A stretch of 40,921 nucleotides of DNA from Bacillota bacterium (GCA_023424965.1 JAFADI010000044.1:1-40921), one strand, 5' to 3'. Shown: positions 14,349 through 23,177, numbered from the stretch's first letter. The notes: generated by a model from the letters alone, not told the origin. A program made the numbers and translations.

Positions 14349-15887
14349 ATGTCGGATACCATTTTGGAAATGAAAAGTATTACCAAAACATTTCCAGGTG
14401 TTAAAGCACTTGATAATGTTAATTTTAAAGTAAAAGACGGGGAGATCCACGCGCTGGTAGGCGAAAATGGCGCAGGGAAGTCGACCTTGATGAAGGTCTT
14501 GAGTGGTGTGTATCCGCATGGAACATATACGGGAGACATAGTATTCAAGGGTAAGGTATGTGAATTCAGGGATATCAAGCAAAGTGAAGAACTTGGTATT
14601 GTAATCATCCACCAGGAGCTGGCCCTTATTCCGTACCTCTCAATCGCTGAAAACATATTCCTGGGAAACGAGCAGGCAAAGAGCGGTGTGATCAACTGGA
14701 ACGACACCATAACACACACAAGGGAACTGCTTAAAAAAGTCGGTCTGGAGGAATCGCCCAATACTCTGATTACCGATATCGGGGTGGGCAAACAGCAGTT
14801 GGTGGAAATTGCAAAGGCCCTTTCCAAAAGGGTTAAGCTTTTGATTCTGGATGAGCCGACTGCGGCTTTAAACGAAGATGACAGTGAGAATTTGCTGAAA
14901 TTACTGTTGGAATTCAAAAAGCAGGGAATGTCATCAATTCTTATTTCACATAAATTGAACGAAGTTTCAAAGGTGGCCGATTCAATCACCATTCTCCGTG
15001 ACGGCGCCACCATCGAGACCCTTAACGTTGAAAAAAATCAGATCAGCGAGGACAGAATCATCAAAGGCATGGTGGGCAGGGACCTGGTGCACCGTTTTCC
15101 CAGCAGGGAAGTACCGGTGGGCGAGGTCATGTTCGAAGTGAAGAACTGGAATGTATACCATCCCCTGCACGATGACCGTAAAATCATCGACAACGTGAAC
15201 TTTAACATAAGAAAAGGTGAGGTAGTCGGTATTGCGGGCCTTATGGGGGCCGGCAGGACGGAATTGGCCATGAGCCTTTTTGGGAGGTCCTACGGGAAGA
15301 AAATCAGCGGGCAGGTTTACAAGGACGGCAAGGAGATATTCCCCACCACCGTAAATAGAGCCATCGAAAGCGGCATTGCCTACGTTACGGAAGACAGAAA
15401 AAATTACGGACTGATCCTCATCGACGACATTAAGAGAAATCATTCATTGGTCAACCTGAAAAAGATTTCCCACAATTATATCGTCAATGATAATCTGGAA
15501 ATACTTGAAGCAGAAAACTACCGCAAAAAATTGAATATCAAATGTTCCAGCATTCTGCAGAAAGCCGTTAATCTAAGCGGTGGAAACCAGCAAAAGGTCG
15601 TTCTGAGCAAATGGATTTTTGCCGAACCGGAAATATTAATACTGGATGAGCCTACACGAGGCATTGATGTGGGTGCCAAGTATGAAATTTATACAATTAT
15701 CAACCAACTGGCTGCAGAGGGTAAGGGAATACTGCTTATATCCTCTGAACTTCCTGAAATCCTCGGAATGTGTGACAGAATCTATGTCATGAGCGAAGGG
15801 GAAATAACCGGAGAATTGGGGCGTGAGGAAGCCTCTCAGGAAGTCATCATGAAATATGTTATTAACAAAAAGCAGGGGGTATACTAA
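14349..15887 (+). CDS. mmsA: Multiple-monosaccharide ABC importer, ATP-binding protein (512 aa)
   Basis: A double-cassette sugar-import ATPase that powers uptake through MmsB. The N-terminal domain has Walker A GENGAGKST, signature region VGKQQLVEIAKAL and Walker B LILDEPTAAL. The C-terminal domain has the degenerate P-loop GLMGAGRTELAMSLFG, signature LSGGNQQKVVLSKW and LILDEPTRGIDVGAKYEIY, as is normal in the RbsA/XylG/GguA group, where the second site is altered. Its similarity over the whole length, including EDRKNYGL, points to the GguA/MmsA branch that pairs with ChvE. The start has GGGG upstream. The stop codon shares one base with the start of mmsB (TAATG), so the two are translationally coupled. 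Confidence 0.93.
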   Translation: MSDTILEMKSITKTFPGVKALDNVNFKVKDGEIHALVGENGAGKSTLMKVLSGVYPHGTYTGDIVFKGKVCEFRDIKQSEELGIVIIHQELALIPYLSIAENIFLGNEQAKSGVINWNDTITHTRELLKKVGLEESPNTLITDIGVGKQQLVEIAKALSKRVKLLILDEPTAALNEDDSENLLKLLLEFKKQGMSSILISHKLNEVSKVADSITILRDGATIETLNVEKNQISEDRIIKGMVGRDLVHRFPSREVPVGEVMFEVKNWNVYHPLHDDRKIIDNVNFNIRKGEVVGIAGLMGAGRTELAMSLFGRSYGKKISGQVYKDGKEIFPTTVNRAIESGIAYVTEDRKNYGLILIDDIKRNHSLVNLKKISHNYIVNDNLEILEAENYRKKLNIKCSSILQKAVNLSGGNQQKVVLSKWIFAEPEILILDEPTRGIDVGAKYEIYTIINQLAAEGKGILLISSELPEILGMCDRIYVMSEGEITGELGREEASQEVIMKYVINKKQGVY

Positions 15888-17050
15888 TGGAAACGTTAAA
15901 ACAGCTGTTTAAAAACAATATCAGACAATATGGCATGTTGATTGCACTGGCAGTGATCATGATCTTTTTCCAGTTTGCCAGCGGCGGGGTTCTGCTAAGA
16001 CCGCTGAATGTTACCAATCTTGTTTTGCAGAATGCCTACGTGCTGGTTTTGGCCATCGGTATGCTGCTGGTTATCGTCGCTTTCCACATTGACCTGTCCG
16101 TCGGTTCTGTAGCCGCTTTTGTGGGTGCTCTGGCCGGGGTGTTCATGGTTACCTGGAAAATGAATTTCGTCGTTGGAATACTTCTTTCGCTTTTGATCGG
16201 AGGTCTTGTAGGAGCGTGGCAGGGCTGGTGGATTGCCTATCTGAGAATCCCGGCCTTTATCGTTACCCTGGGAGGCATGATGATTTTCCGGGGATTGACC
16301 ATGGTCACACTCAATGGCACTTCCCTGAGCCCTTTCCCTGAAGGCTTCCAGAAGATAGCTTCCGGGTTTATTCCCGACTTTTTCGGCGGAAAAGGCATTC
16401 ATATAACCACGCTTTTGGTGGGAGTCATCTTTACTATTGTCTATATTTTCTATGAATTTGCAAACAGGAAAACCCAGAAAAAATACAATTTCGAAGTTAT
16501 TCCCATGGGCTTTTTAATCGCAAAGATCGTACTGATTTCCGCAGTCATCAACCTCTTTACCTATTCCCTTGCCGCCTATAAGGGTATACCCAATGTATTG
16601 GTACTGCTGGCCATCCTCATTGCCATCTATACCTTCGTTACCACCAAAACCGTTGTAGGAAGGCATATTTATGCCCTGGGCGGTAATGAAAAGGCGGCAA
16701 AGCTTTCCGGCGTCAAAACCCAGCGGATTGTTTTCTGGGTGTTTGTAAACATGGGTGTTATGGCGGCCCTGTCAGGCCTCGTTTTTTCAGCCAGGCTGAA
16801 TGCAGCGACTCCGAAGGCCGGCAACGGCTTTGAGCTGCTGGCAATCGCATCCTGTTTTATCGGCGGAGCTTCAACGGCGGGCGGTATCGGTACCGTCATG
16901 GGAGCCATCATCGGCGGTCTTGTCATGGGCGTCATGAACAACGGTATGTCCTTGATGGGTGTAGGCATTGACTGGCAGCAGGCCATCAATGGTATGGTTC
17001 TGCTGGGCGCCGTTGCATTTGACACCTTTACCAAATCCAAGGCCTCCTAA
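15887..17050 (+). CDS. mmsB: Multiple-monosaccharide ABC importer, permease (387 aa)
   Basis: An inner-membrane channel of the RbsC/XylH/GguB type with about ten hydrophobic segments through the chain. Visible family stretches are VLAIGMLLVIVAFHIDLSVGS, AYLRIPAFIVTLGGMMIFRGL, GRHIYALGGNEKAAKLSGVKT (the cytoplasmic EAA-like coupling loop) and CFIGGASTAGGIGTVMGAIIGG. The length fits the MmsB group. It begins within the stop codon of mmsA and ends before a hairpin terminator, closing the operon. Confidence 0.93.
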   Translation: METLKQLFKNNIRQYGMLIALAVIMIFFQFASGGVLLRPLNVTNLVLQNAYVLVLAIGMLLVIVAFHIDLSVGSVAAFVGALAGVFMVTWKMNFVVGILLSLLIGGLVGAWQGWWIAYLRIPAFIVTLGGMMIFRGLTMVTLNGTSLSPFPEGFQKIASGFIPDFFGGKGIHITTLLVGVIFTIVYIFYEFANRKTQKKYNFEVIPMGFLIAKIVLISAVINLFTYSLAAYKGIPNVLVLLAILIAIYTFVTTKTVVGRHIYALGGNEKAAKLSGVKTQRIVFWVFVNMGVMAALSGLVFSARLNAATPKAGNGFELLAIASCFIGGASTAGGIGTVMGAIIGGLVMGVMNNGMSLMGVGIDWQQAINGMVLLGAVAFDTFTKSKAS

Positions 17051-17103
17051 AGTGTAAACCGGCGGCCTTCTCCACAAAACTGTATAAAACTCCTGAATAA
17101 TTC

Positions 17104-17166
17104 ATATGCTCCTTTCATGGCAGGCAGTTGAAAAAACGAAACTGTTTCTATGAAGGGAGCATATTT
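17104..17166 (+). terminator. Terminator of the sugar importer operon
   Basis: A 15-base arm beginning ATATGCTCC near 17104 pairs with its inverted copy ending GGAGCATAT near 17163, with one G-U pair. A smaller inner stem lies in the loop, and TTTTTA follows. Confidence 0.65.
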
Positions 17167-17225
17167 TTAGGTTATAATACAATAAGGTAGTGAAAGGCAT
17201 ATAAAATATTTGCGGAGGCAATAAA

Positions 17226-17510
17226 ATGGGTGAATGCATCTGTAACAGCTGCAAAAATTTGAAGGGCATCATCGATGAAAGTGGTGCAGTGGAGGAATTT
17301 GAATGTGAATTCGGATTTCCTTCCGGGGAGTGCGCGGAATGTGCGCAGGAGGAATGTGATCTGACCTGCGGCAACTATCTCTGTGAGGATGGACAGGAGG
17401 AGCCTGAAACGTCCCAATGCAAGGGCTGCGGCAAAGTGCTGAGGCAGGTCTGTTCCGGTGCGGAGGAGGGCGACGTGTACTGCTTTGACTGTTATATGAA
17501 AGGTTTATGA
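17226..17510 (+). CDS. Small cysteine-rich protein, function unknown (94 aa)
   Basis: An acidic protein with 14 cysteines in 94 residues, mostly in pairs: CICNSC near the start, ECAEC and ECDLTC in the middle, CKGC and CFDC near the end. The last two CxxC pairs, about 20 residues apart, look like a zinc ribbon or LIM-like finger; the first part may bind a second metal or an Fe-S cluster. There is no signal peptide or membrane segment. A TGCGGAGG ribosome binding site precedes the ATG. I do not recognise the family. It lies alone between the sugar importer terminator and an XRE regulator on the same strand. Confidence 0.72.
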   Translation: MGECICNSCKNLKGIIDESGAVEEFECEFGFPSGECAECAQEECDLTCGNYLCEDGQEEPETSQCKGCGKVLRQVCSGAEEGDVYCFDCYMKGL

Positions 17511-17587
17511 AGATATTGTTTGCCTAATTTCAAAATACGTATTAAGATAGTGAATTAGAAAATAAATGCGGTGAAATGGTGGTCGAT

Positions 17588-18250
17588 ATGAGCAGAATCG
17601 GTGAGGAAATCAACAAAATAAGGAAAGAAAAAGGCGTGACGCAAAAGCAGCTGGGCAGGCTGGTGGGAGTGTCGGAAAGCTTTATCATAGAGGTGGAAAT
17701 CGGCAGAAGGGTTTTGAACGACGAGCTGATCCTCAGGATATCCAAAGCTCTTGGCCAGGAAATCGGCAGGTACGATTTATACCTGAAGGACGAGCAGGAG
17801 GCACCGGCCGTTTCAAAATCTGTCAAAGCCGAGCCCAGGCCGGTACAGCAGGTGTGGAACGACGCTCTGGGAGGAGTGCTGAAATCGGTGCCGGTATTTG
17901 ACTACAAAATGGACAAAGCCGTTGGAACAAGGCAGTTGCCCATCGTTTCAAATAAAGTGGAAAGTTTTGCAAAGGAAAAGGTCTTCTATTTGAAAATAGA
18001 GGACGAGGATATGTCCGGTTTCAGGATTTCAAAAGGCGATCTTGCCCTGGCTTTTTCCACCCAGGAAATCGAGAAGGATGCCATATTTTTTATCGAATAT
18101 GGCGGGAGGAGAGCGGTAAGGCAGCTGAAAAAACTTGACGGAGACAGATTGCTGGTCGTAAGCAGCAAGGGGAGCCTGTTTACCGAAACGGTTTCCCAAA
18201 AAAACGTCAGGATTTTTGCGCGGCTGGTCAAGCTCGAGATCACTCTGTAA
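17588..18250 (+). CDS. XRE-family regulator with degenerate S24-like C-terminal domain (220 aa)
   Basis: Residues 1-60 form an XRE/Cro-type helix-turn-helix (IGEEINKIRKEKGVTQKQLGRLVGVSESFI). Residues ~110-215 align by pattern with the S24/LexA self-cleavage domain (ISKGDLALAF, AIFFIEYGGRRAVRQLKK). The serine expected in the GDSM-like position is replaced (EDEDM), and the lysine expected in the VKRL-like position is Arg (VRQL), so self-cleavage is unlikely and the domain probably serves dimerisation or ligand sensing. Open from 17576, but ATG 17588 gives the usual MSRIGEEI start with GGTGG upstream. The target is unknown; the neighbouring Cys-rich and methyltransferase genes are possible. Confidence 0.78.
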   Translation: MSRIGEEINKIRKEKGVTQKQLGRLVGVSESFIIEVEIGRRVLNDELILRISKALGQEIGRYDLYLKDEQEAPAVSKSVKAEPRPVQQVWNDALGGVLKSVPVFDYKMDKAVGTRQLPIVSNKVESFAKEKVFYLKIEDEDMSGFRISKGDLALAFSTQEIEKDAIFFIEYGGRRAVRQLKKLDGDRLLVVSSKGSLFTETVSQKNVRIFARLVKLEITL

Positions 18251-18295
18251 GGCTATACTATATAATATTACTTTAAAGGTCAAAGGATCGCTGTC

Positions 18296-18910
18296 ATGAA
18301 GAAAATGAACATCATTCAAACCTATTATGAGAAAAATATGGGGAAAGGGCTCCCGGACCACAGCGTCCTGGGGTGGGAAAGCCAGGAAGCCCAGCGGCTG
18401 CGCTTTGATTCCCTCCTTTCTTCCGTGAATCCCGAAGGTAAAAAAATACTGGACGTAGGCTGCGGAATGGGCAACCTGCTGGAATATATCCTGGAAAAAG
18501 GCCATCGGGTCAGCTATACCGGAACGGATATCCTGCAGGGCATGATTGAAAGCGCCGAAGCAAAAAAACTGGATGCGGATTTCTACTGTGTAGATATCTT
18601 CAAGAATAATCCCTTTGAACTCGGGAGCTTTGACATCGTATATGCCTCGGGGATTTTCAACCTGAATCTGGGAAACAACAGGGAGTTTTTACTGAAGGCC
18701 ATCGAGCTTTTTCTGGCTTTGAGCAGGGATGTGGTGGCCTTTAACCTGCTGCACCACCATTCACCGGATAAGGAAGAGGAATACTATTATTTTTCTCCGG
18801 AAGAGGTGCTAGGGATGCTGGAGAAGTATAGCGGCCGGATACGGAAAGTCAACGTCATAGGAAATTATCTGCAAAATGATTTTACGGTTATTTGCCATAA
18901 GAGAAAATAA
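18296..18910 (+). CDS. Class I SAM-dependent methyltransferase (204 aa)
   Basis: A Rossmann-type methyltransferase. Motif I ILDVGCGMGNLLEYI (about residue 50) binds S-adenosylmethionine, and YTGTDILQGMIESA is motif II with the acidic residue that holds the ribose. FDIVYASGIFNLNLG is the motif IV region. The C-terminal half (VVAFNLLHHHSPD, FSPEEVLGMLEKYSG) is of the generic small-molecule type, so the substrate is not predictable. AAGGA precedes the ATG. It follows the XRE regulator by 45 bp on the same strand and may be co-transcribed. Confidence 0.82.
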   Translation: MKKMNIIQTYYEKNMGKGLPDHSVLGWESQEAQRLRFDSLLSSVNPEGKKILDVGCGMGNLLEYILEKGHRVSYTGTDILQGMIESAEAKKLDADFYCVDIFKNNPFELGSFDIVYASGIFNLNLGNNREFLLKAIELFLALSRDVVAFNLLHHHSPDKEEEYYYFSPEEVLGMLEKYSGRIRKVNVIGNYLQNDFTVICHKRK

Positions 18911-19032
18911 AATAAACCCTGGAATTTTTTCAACTCTGCGGGTTTAAAGGCGGAATGACAGATAAAAAATCAGCAGGGGCGCCCATCAAGGTCAAAGGCC
19001 TGGTGCAGCGCTCCTTTTTGATGAATGGAGTT

Positions 19033-19233
19033 TTAATACCTCACGGAAGCGATGGTATCTTTATAGAAAGTGGTTTCTTCGCTGGAAACATCTTTCAGAT
19101 CATAGGCATTTTTGCCGTTGGCGTCATAAAACCATTTTACAAATTGAGACAGTATCTCGGGATTCAACTGAATGGTTTTTTCCTGTCCATTGACGAGAAT
19201 ATAGGTAAGGTCCTGCTTTGAATTTGCTGCCAT
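19033..19233 (-). CDS. Small conserved-looking hypothetical protein (66 aa)
   Basis: Starts MAANSKQDLTYILVNGQEK after a near-perfect AAGGAGGG ribosome binding site. The frame is open to 19260, but that start has no binding site. A well-formed sigma-A promoter lies 60-90 bases upstream, so it is very likely a real gene. It is soluble, with no Cys cluster, signal peptide or membrane segment. Repeated polar and aromatic residues (FVKWFYDANGKNAYDL) suggest a small folded domain. I do not recognise the family. Confidence 0.7.
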   Translation of the reverse strand: MAANSKQDLTYILVNGQEKTIQLNPEILSQFVKWFYDANGKNAYDLKDVSSEETTFYKDTIASVRY

Positions 19234-19294
19234 GGTTGTACCCTCCTTAGAGCACCACATGAAAATGTGTGATATTTATAGTCTGTTTTTTCCT

Positions 19295-19323
19295 ATTATA
19301 AAGTCCAGGTGCAAAGAATGCAA
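19295..19323 (-). promoter_or_regulatory. Predicted sigma-A promoter of the 66-aa gene
   Basis: On the minus strand TTGCAT at 19323-19318, 17-bp spacer, perfect TATAAT at 19300-19295. Confidence 0.65.
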
Positions 19324-19410
19324 TAATAGTCAATATTTTAACAAATATATTTATTTTTTAACATTCTTCGTTAATTATCTCACAATTGCTTCTGAAAGCT
19401 GAACAAACCT

Positions 19411-19439
19411 TTGACAAGCTCCGGCTTATACTATATTCT
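19411..19439 (+). promoter_or_regulatory. Predicted sigma-A promoter of the NodI/NodJ-like operon
   Basis: Perfect TTGACA at 19411-19416, 17-bp spacer, TATTCT at 19434-19439. Confidence 0.65.
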
Positions 19440-19545
19440 TAATTCTATGTTTATAATTTTGGACTTTATGGTATTTTATAAATTATCAGACAATACTATG
19501 GGAACCCTGTATACACGGGATGAAGAAATCGTTGGAGGAAAGTAA

Positions 19546-20481
19546 ATGAGCATCGGTGCAATCGGAATTAAAAATCTGAATAAATCCTTCGGGGATTTTA
19601 AAGCGGTGGACAATCTGAGCTTCCAGGTGGAAAAGAAGGAATGCTTCGGACTGCTGGGGCCAAATGGCGCGGGAAAGACCACCACCATGAAAATCATTTA
19701 CGGCAAAGCTGAGCATGACGGGAATAAAGACACCGAAATCAGGGTCCTTGGCTTAAACCCGAAAAGCGACGCCCTCAAAATCAAGTCCCTGTCCGGCATT
19801 GTTCCCCAGCAGGACAACCTGGATACGGAATTGAACGTGACCGACAATTTGCTCATTTACTCGAAGTTTTACGGCATACCTTCAAAGGAAGCAAAAGAGA
19901 GAATCGAAGAACTGCTGGTGTTCATGGAGCTGCAGGAAAAAGCAAAATCCGATGTGAGGGAACTGTCGGGCGGGATGAAACGGAGGCTGACCATTGCCAG
20001 GGCTCTGCTCAACAAGCCGCAGATTCTCATCCTTGACGAGCCCACCACAGGGCTGGACCCCCAGGTGCGGCACCTCATATGGAACAAGCTGCGTGAGCTC
20101 AAGGAAATGGGAGTGACAATCCTCCTTACGACCCATTACATGGAAGAGGCCTTTCAAATATGTGACAGGATCATTATCATGGACAAGGGCAGGAAAATCG
20201 TGGAGGGCAGGCCCAGGGAACTGCTTTCCGCCAACCTGGAGAAGTTTGTCATGGAGGTCTATGGGACCGGCAGGGAAGAAAGCGCCTATAAAGAGTTTTT
20301 CAGCCGGAAGGGAATAAGGCATGAATCCTTCAAAGACACGTTGTTTGCCTACAGCGATGATCCGGAAGCGCTTTCCGGGTTCGGAGAAACCTTAAGGGAT
20401 GCGGATTACTATATCCGGCATTCCAACCTGGAGGACTTATTCCTGAAGGTGACGGGGAGGAGCTTAAATGAACTACAATGA
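19546..20481 (+). CDS. ABC exporter ATP-binding protein, NodI/DrrA-like (311 aa)
   Basis: The cytoplasmic ATPase of a type-2 ABC exporter. Walker A is GPNGAGKTTTMKII (about residue 40), the Q-loop region is GIVPQQDNLDTELNV, the signature is LSGGMKRRLTIARAL, and Walker B with the D-loop is ILILDEPTTGLDPQVRHLIW. The switch His is in LLTTHYMEEA. The C-terminal ~80 residues form the extra domain usual in drug- and lipid-exporter ATPases. GGAGGAAAG precedes the ATG. The stop overlaps the start of the permease gene by 14 bp. The order and the sequence style resemble NodI-NodJ; the cargo is unknown, since nodulation factors would be out of place here. Confidence 0.9.
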   Translation: MSIGAIGIKNLNKSFGDFKAVDNLSFQVEKKECFGLLGPNGAGKTTTMKIIYGKAEHDGNKDTEIRVLGLNPKSDALKIKSLSGIVPQQDNLDTELNVTDNLLIYSKFYGIPSKEAKERIEELLVFMELQEKAKSDVRELSGGMKRRLTIARALLNKPQILILDEPTTGLDPQVRHLIWNKLRELKEMGVTILLTTHYMEEAFQICDRIIIMDKGRKIVEGRPRELLSANLEKFVMEVYGTGREESAYKEFFSRKGIRHESFKDTLFAYSDDPEALSGFGETLRDADYYIRHSNLEDLFLKVTGRSLNELQ

Positions 20482-21259
20482 CGGGTATAAACTGCCTTCT
20501 GCCTTTGGCAGGATCATGAGCGTATGGTACAGGCATGTCAAGGTATATAATTCCAGCTTTTTCAGCAATGCCTTTCCGCCTTTCCTGGAGCCGCTGATTT
20601 TTCTGGCGGGTCTGGGAATCGGCCTGGGCGGCTTTGTGCCCAACATAGGGGGCGTAAGCTACAGGCTTTTTCTTGCCAGCGGTTTGATCGTTACCAGCGC
20701 CATGTTCACGGCGGCCTATGAATGTACCTTCGGAACCTTTATCCGGCTTGAATTCGATAAGATATACGACGGCATGCTGGGGGCTCCCATCTCCCCCAAT
20801 AACCTCATGCTGGGAGAGATTCTGTTTGCCGGCACAAAAGGCCTGTTTTTCTCCTTTGCCGTACTTTTCGTCATATGGATTACGGGCATCATAAGCTATC
20901 CATTGAGCATACTGACTGTTTTTGTGGGCTTTCTGACAGGGATCATGTTCGGCGCATTGTCCATGCTGGTAACTTCTTTTGTAAAAAATATAAACCATTT
21001 TAACTTCTATTTCACGGGACTGCTGTCTCCCATGTTTTTCTTCTCCGGTGTGGTATTCCCTGTGGAGAATCTTCCAAAGGCATTGGTATATGTGGCCGAA
21101 CTCATACCCCTTACCCACGTCGTAAGAATGGCAAGGGCCTTCTGTATTCCCGGGACGCTGGGCTATGGCCTGCTGCTGGATCTGCTTTACTGCGTCATAT
21201 TTACTGCCGTTGCAGGATGGTTTGCCCTTAAGGGCCTGAAAAAAAGAATGATCGATTGA
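20468..21259 (+). CDS. ABC-2 type exporter permease, NodJ-like (263 aa)
   Basis: The membrane partner of the upstream ATPase, with six hydrophobic segments. ABC-2 family features include EPLIFLAGLGIGLG early, TFGTFIRLEFDKIYDGMLGAPIS in the coupling region, and FNFYFTGLLSPMFFFSGVVFPVENLPKAL followed by IPLTHVVRMARAF near the end. This last stretch is the typical ABC-2 signature. GGAGGAGC lies upstream within the ATPase gene. It is translationally coupled to the ATPase and followed by an independent promoter. Confidence 0.88.
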   Translation: MNYNDGYKLPSAFGRIMSVWYRHVKVYNSSFFSNAFPPFLEPLIFLAGLGIGLGGFVPNIGGVSYRLFLASGLIVTSAMFTAAYECTFGTFIRLEFDKIYDGMLGAPISPNNLMLGEILFAGTKGLFFSFAVLFVIWITGIISYPLSILTVFVGFLTGIMFGALSMLVTSFVKNINHFNFYFTGLLSPMFFFSGVVFPVENLPKALVYVAELIPLTHVVRMARAFCIPGTLGYGLLLDLLYCVIFTAVAGWFALKGLKKRMID

Positions 21260-21268
21260 GAAGGTTTT

Positions 21269-21297
21269 TTGCATATTTGGCTGGTTTCGGGTATAAT
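21269..21297 (+). promoter_or_regulatory. Predicted sigma-A promoter of the acyl-CoA synthetase gene
   Basis: TTGCAT at 21269-21274, 17-bp spacer, perfect TATAAT at 21292-21297, followed by a direct repeat of TAGGTAATA. Confidence 0.7.
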
Positions 21298-21341
21298 TAT
21301 TACTAGGTAATAATATTAGGTAATAGAATAGGATGGTATTT

Positions 21342-23177
21342 ATGAAAAAGGGCATCAATATTTCAATGAAAGGCGGAAGACGGGTTGTTGAAGGGCTGGG
21401 TTATTATGAGCCCAGAACCGTCGGTGATCTGAGAGAGCTGGTCAAAGGCAGCGCCAAAAGATATGGGGATGCCTTTGGATTCAGGTTTAAGGACAAAGAA
21501 GGCAAGATTACGGGTAAGACATATAGGGATTTTGACAGGGACATCGACGCCACAGGAACGGCTCTACTGTCCCTGGGCTTGAAGGACTGCCGGATAGCCA
21601 TCATAAGTGAGAACAGGTATGAATGGGGCGTGTGCTATTTTGCGGTTGTGAATGGCACGGGAATTGCTGTCCCGCTGGATAAGTACCTGCCGCAGAATGA
21701 GGTGGAGAATCTCATCGACAGGGGCAGGGTAGAGGCAATTTTCTACAGTCCGGCCTATCATGGCATGATGAAACAGCTTGCCGGCACCAGCGACAGGCTC
21801 AGGACGTTTATTTGCATGGAGGATACCGGCGATCCGGGGGGAACGGATTCCAGGTTCTTTTCGCTGCCGGGGCTTATAGCAAAAGGAAGGGCTTTGATGG
21901 ATTCCAGGGACAGGTCCTTCATTGATGCTCCTATCGACAGGGATAAGCTGTCCATCCTTCTCTTTACCTCCGGTACTACGAGCATGGCCAAGGGTGTCAT
22001 GCTGTCCCACGCCAATGTCTCCTGCAATGTGACGGCCATTACCACGGCCATCAAGGCCGAGCCGGGGGATGTCCACCTCTCGCTGCTTCCCCTCCACCAC
22101 ACCTTTGAGAACACCATCGGGCTGATGTTCATGGTGCACTGCGGTGTCTGTATCGCCTACAGCGACGGGATAAAGCACGTCGCCCAGAACTTGCGGGAGT
22201 ACGGCGTCACCATCCTTGTGGCAGTTCCTGCCATCCTGGAGGCCATGTATAAAAAACTCCAGGACGGCATTCAAAAATCCGGAAAGGCGAGGCTTCTGGG
22301 CGTGCTTACCCGGGTATCGGATATTTTGAGGCTGGCGGGCATCGACGTGAGAAGAAAGCTTTTCAGAAGCGTGTTTGAAAAGTTAAGTCCCGGTTTGAGG
22401 CTGGCGGTGTCGGGCGCTGCTCCATTGGACCCCCAGGTGATCGTGGGCTTTGACAAAATCGGTCTTACCCTGCTTCAGGGCTATGGGCTGACGGAAATGT
22501 CCCCGGTGGTTGCAGCCAACAATGATTTCGTCAATGTAGCGGGAACCATCGGCTATCCTCTGGCAGGGATCGAAGTGGCCATTGACTCTCCCGACGAGGA
22601 CGGGATCGGAGAAATAATTGCCAGGGGTGGAAATGTGATGCTGGGCTATTATGAAGATCCGTCAGCCACGGAGGAAGTGATTGACGGGGATGGCTGGTTC
22701 CGGACCGGAGATCTGGGAACCATTGACGATATGGGGCTCATCCGGATCACTGGGCGGGCCAAATCCATGATCGTGCTGACAAACGGCAAAAAAGCTTTTC
22801 CGGAAGAGTTTGAAGCGCTGCTGAACAACATCCCGGGAGTGAAGGATTCCTTTGCATGGGGGAACAGGGCCCCTGACGGTGACATACAGGTCTGTGCCAA
22901 GCTGGTGCTGGACAGGGACCGGTTGACGGCGGAGAAGGGAGAAATGCCCACGGAGAAAGAACTTGCGGCTGTATTGGGTGCCGCGGTCAAGGAAATCAAC
23001 AAATCAATTCCCCAGTATAAAATGGTCCGGTACTTTGTCATGACCATGGAGGACCTGGTGAAAACCACCAAGCTGACCATCCGGAGGCCTGTGGAGTATG
23101 AAAAGGTAAAGGGAGCGCTGGACAAGGCAGGGCTGGATATGAGGAAGGCAAACGGAAGGTACATTGATTCTCTTTAA
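21342..23177 (+). CDS. AMP-dependent acyl-CoA synthetase/ligase, long-chain type (611 aa)
   Basis: Activates a carboxylic acid, probably a fatty acid, through an acyl-adenylate to its CoA ester. The phosphate-binding loop is LLFTSGTTSMAKGVMLSH (about residue 205). The adenine motif is GYGLTEMSPVVAANN, and the hinge region is GWFRTGDLGTIDDMGLIRITGR. The C-terminal swivel domain has the SMIVLTNGKKAFPEEFE stretch that carries the catalytic-lysine region. These fit the long-chain FadD/AcsL group. The frame is open from ATG 21333, but ATG 21342 has GGATGG upstream at better spacing. It is a single gene with its own promoter and terminator, so it does not belong to a beta-oxidation operon. Confidence 0.88.
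   Translation: MKKGINISMKGGRRVVEGLGYYEPRTVGDLRELVKGSAKRYGDAFGFRFKDKEGKITGKTYRDFDRDIDATGTALLSLGLKDCRIAIISENRYEWGVCYFAVVNGTGIAVPLDKYLPQNEVENLIDRGRVEAIFYSPAYHGMMKQLAGTSDRLRTFICMEDTGDPGGTDSRFFSLPGLIAKGRALMDSRDRSFIDAPIDRDKLSILLFTSGTTSMAKGVMLSHANVSCNVTAITTAIKAEPGDVHLSLLPLHHTFENTIGLMFMVHCGVCIAYSDGIKHVAQNLREYGVTILVAVPAILEAMYKKLQDGIQKSGKARLLGVLTRVSDILRLAGIDVRRKLFRSVFEKLSPGLRLAVSGAAPLDPQVIVGFDKIGLTLLQGYGLTEMSPVVAANNDFVNVAGTIGYPLAGIEVAIDSPDEDGIGEIIARGGNVMLGYYEDPSATEEVIDGDGWFRTGDLGTIDDMGLIRITGRAKSMIVLTNGKKAFPEEFEALLNNIPGVKDSFAWGNRAPDGDIQVCAKLVLDRDRLTAEKGEMPTEKELAAVLGAAVKEINKSIPQYKMVRYFVMTMEDLVKTTKLTIRRPVEYEKVKGALDKAGLDMRKANGRYIDSL

Larger units (their letters stand above)
19234..19545. other. Divergent intergenic region with two promoters
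   Basis: A+T-rich, 312 bases, no gene seen. It holds the minus-strand promoter at 19295-19323 and the plus-strand promoter at 19411-19439. The leader to the ABC ATPase gene is about 100 nt. Confidence 0.6.

Noticed and set aside
18914..18945. Possible terminator after the methyltransferase gene
   Set aside because: Only a 6-bp stem (AAACCC/GGGTTT) with a 20-nt loop and no T run; too weak to call.
18955..19221. Plus-strand frame of 88 codons
   Set aside because: Antisense to the 66-aa gene, which has the better promoter and ribosome binding site.
20330..21358. Minus-strand open frame of 342 codons
   Set aside because: Antisense to the NodI/NodJ-like genes; composition (many Gln, His, Lys, Tyr) is that of a reversed membrane-protein gene.
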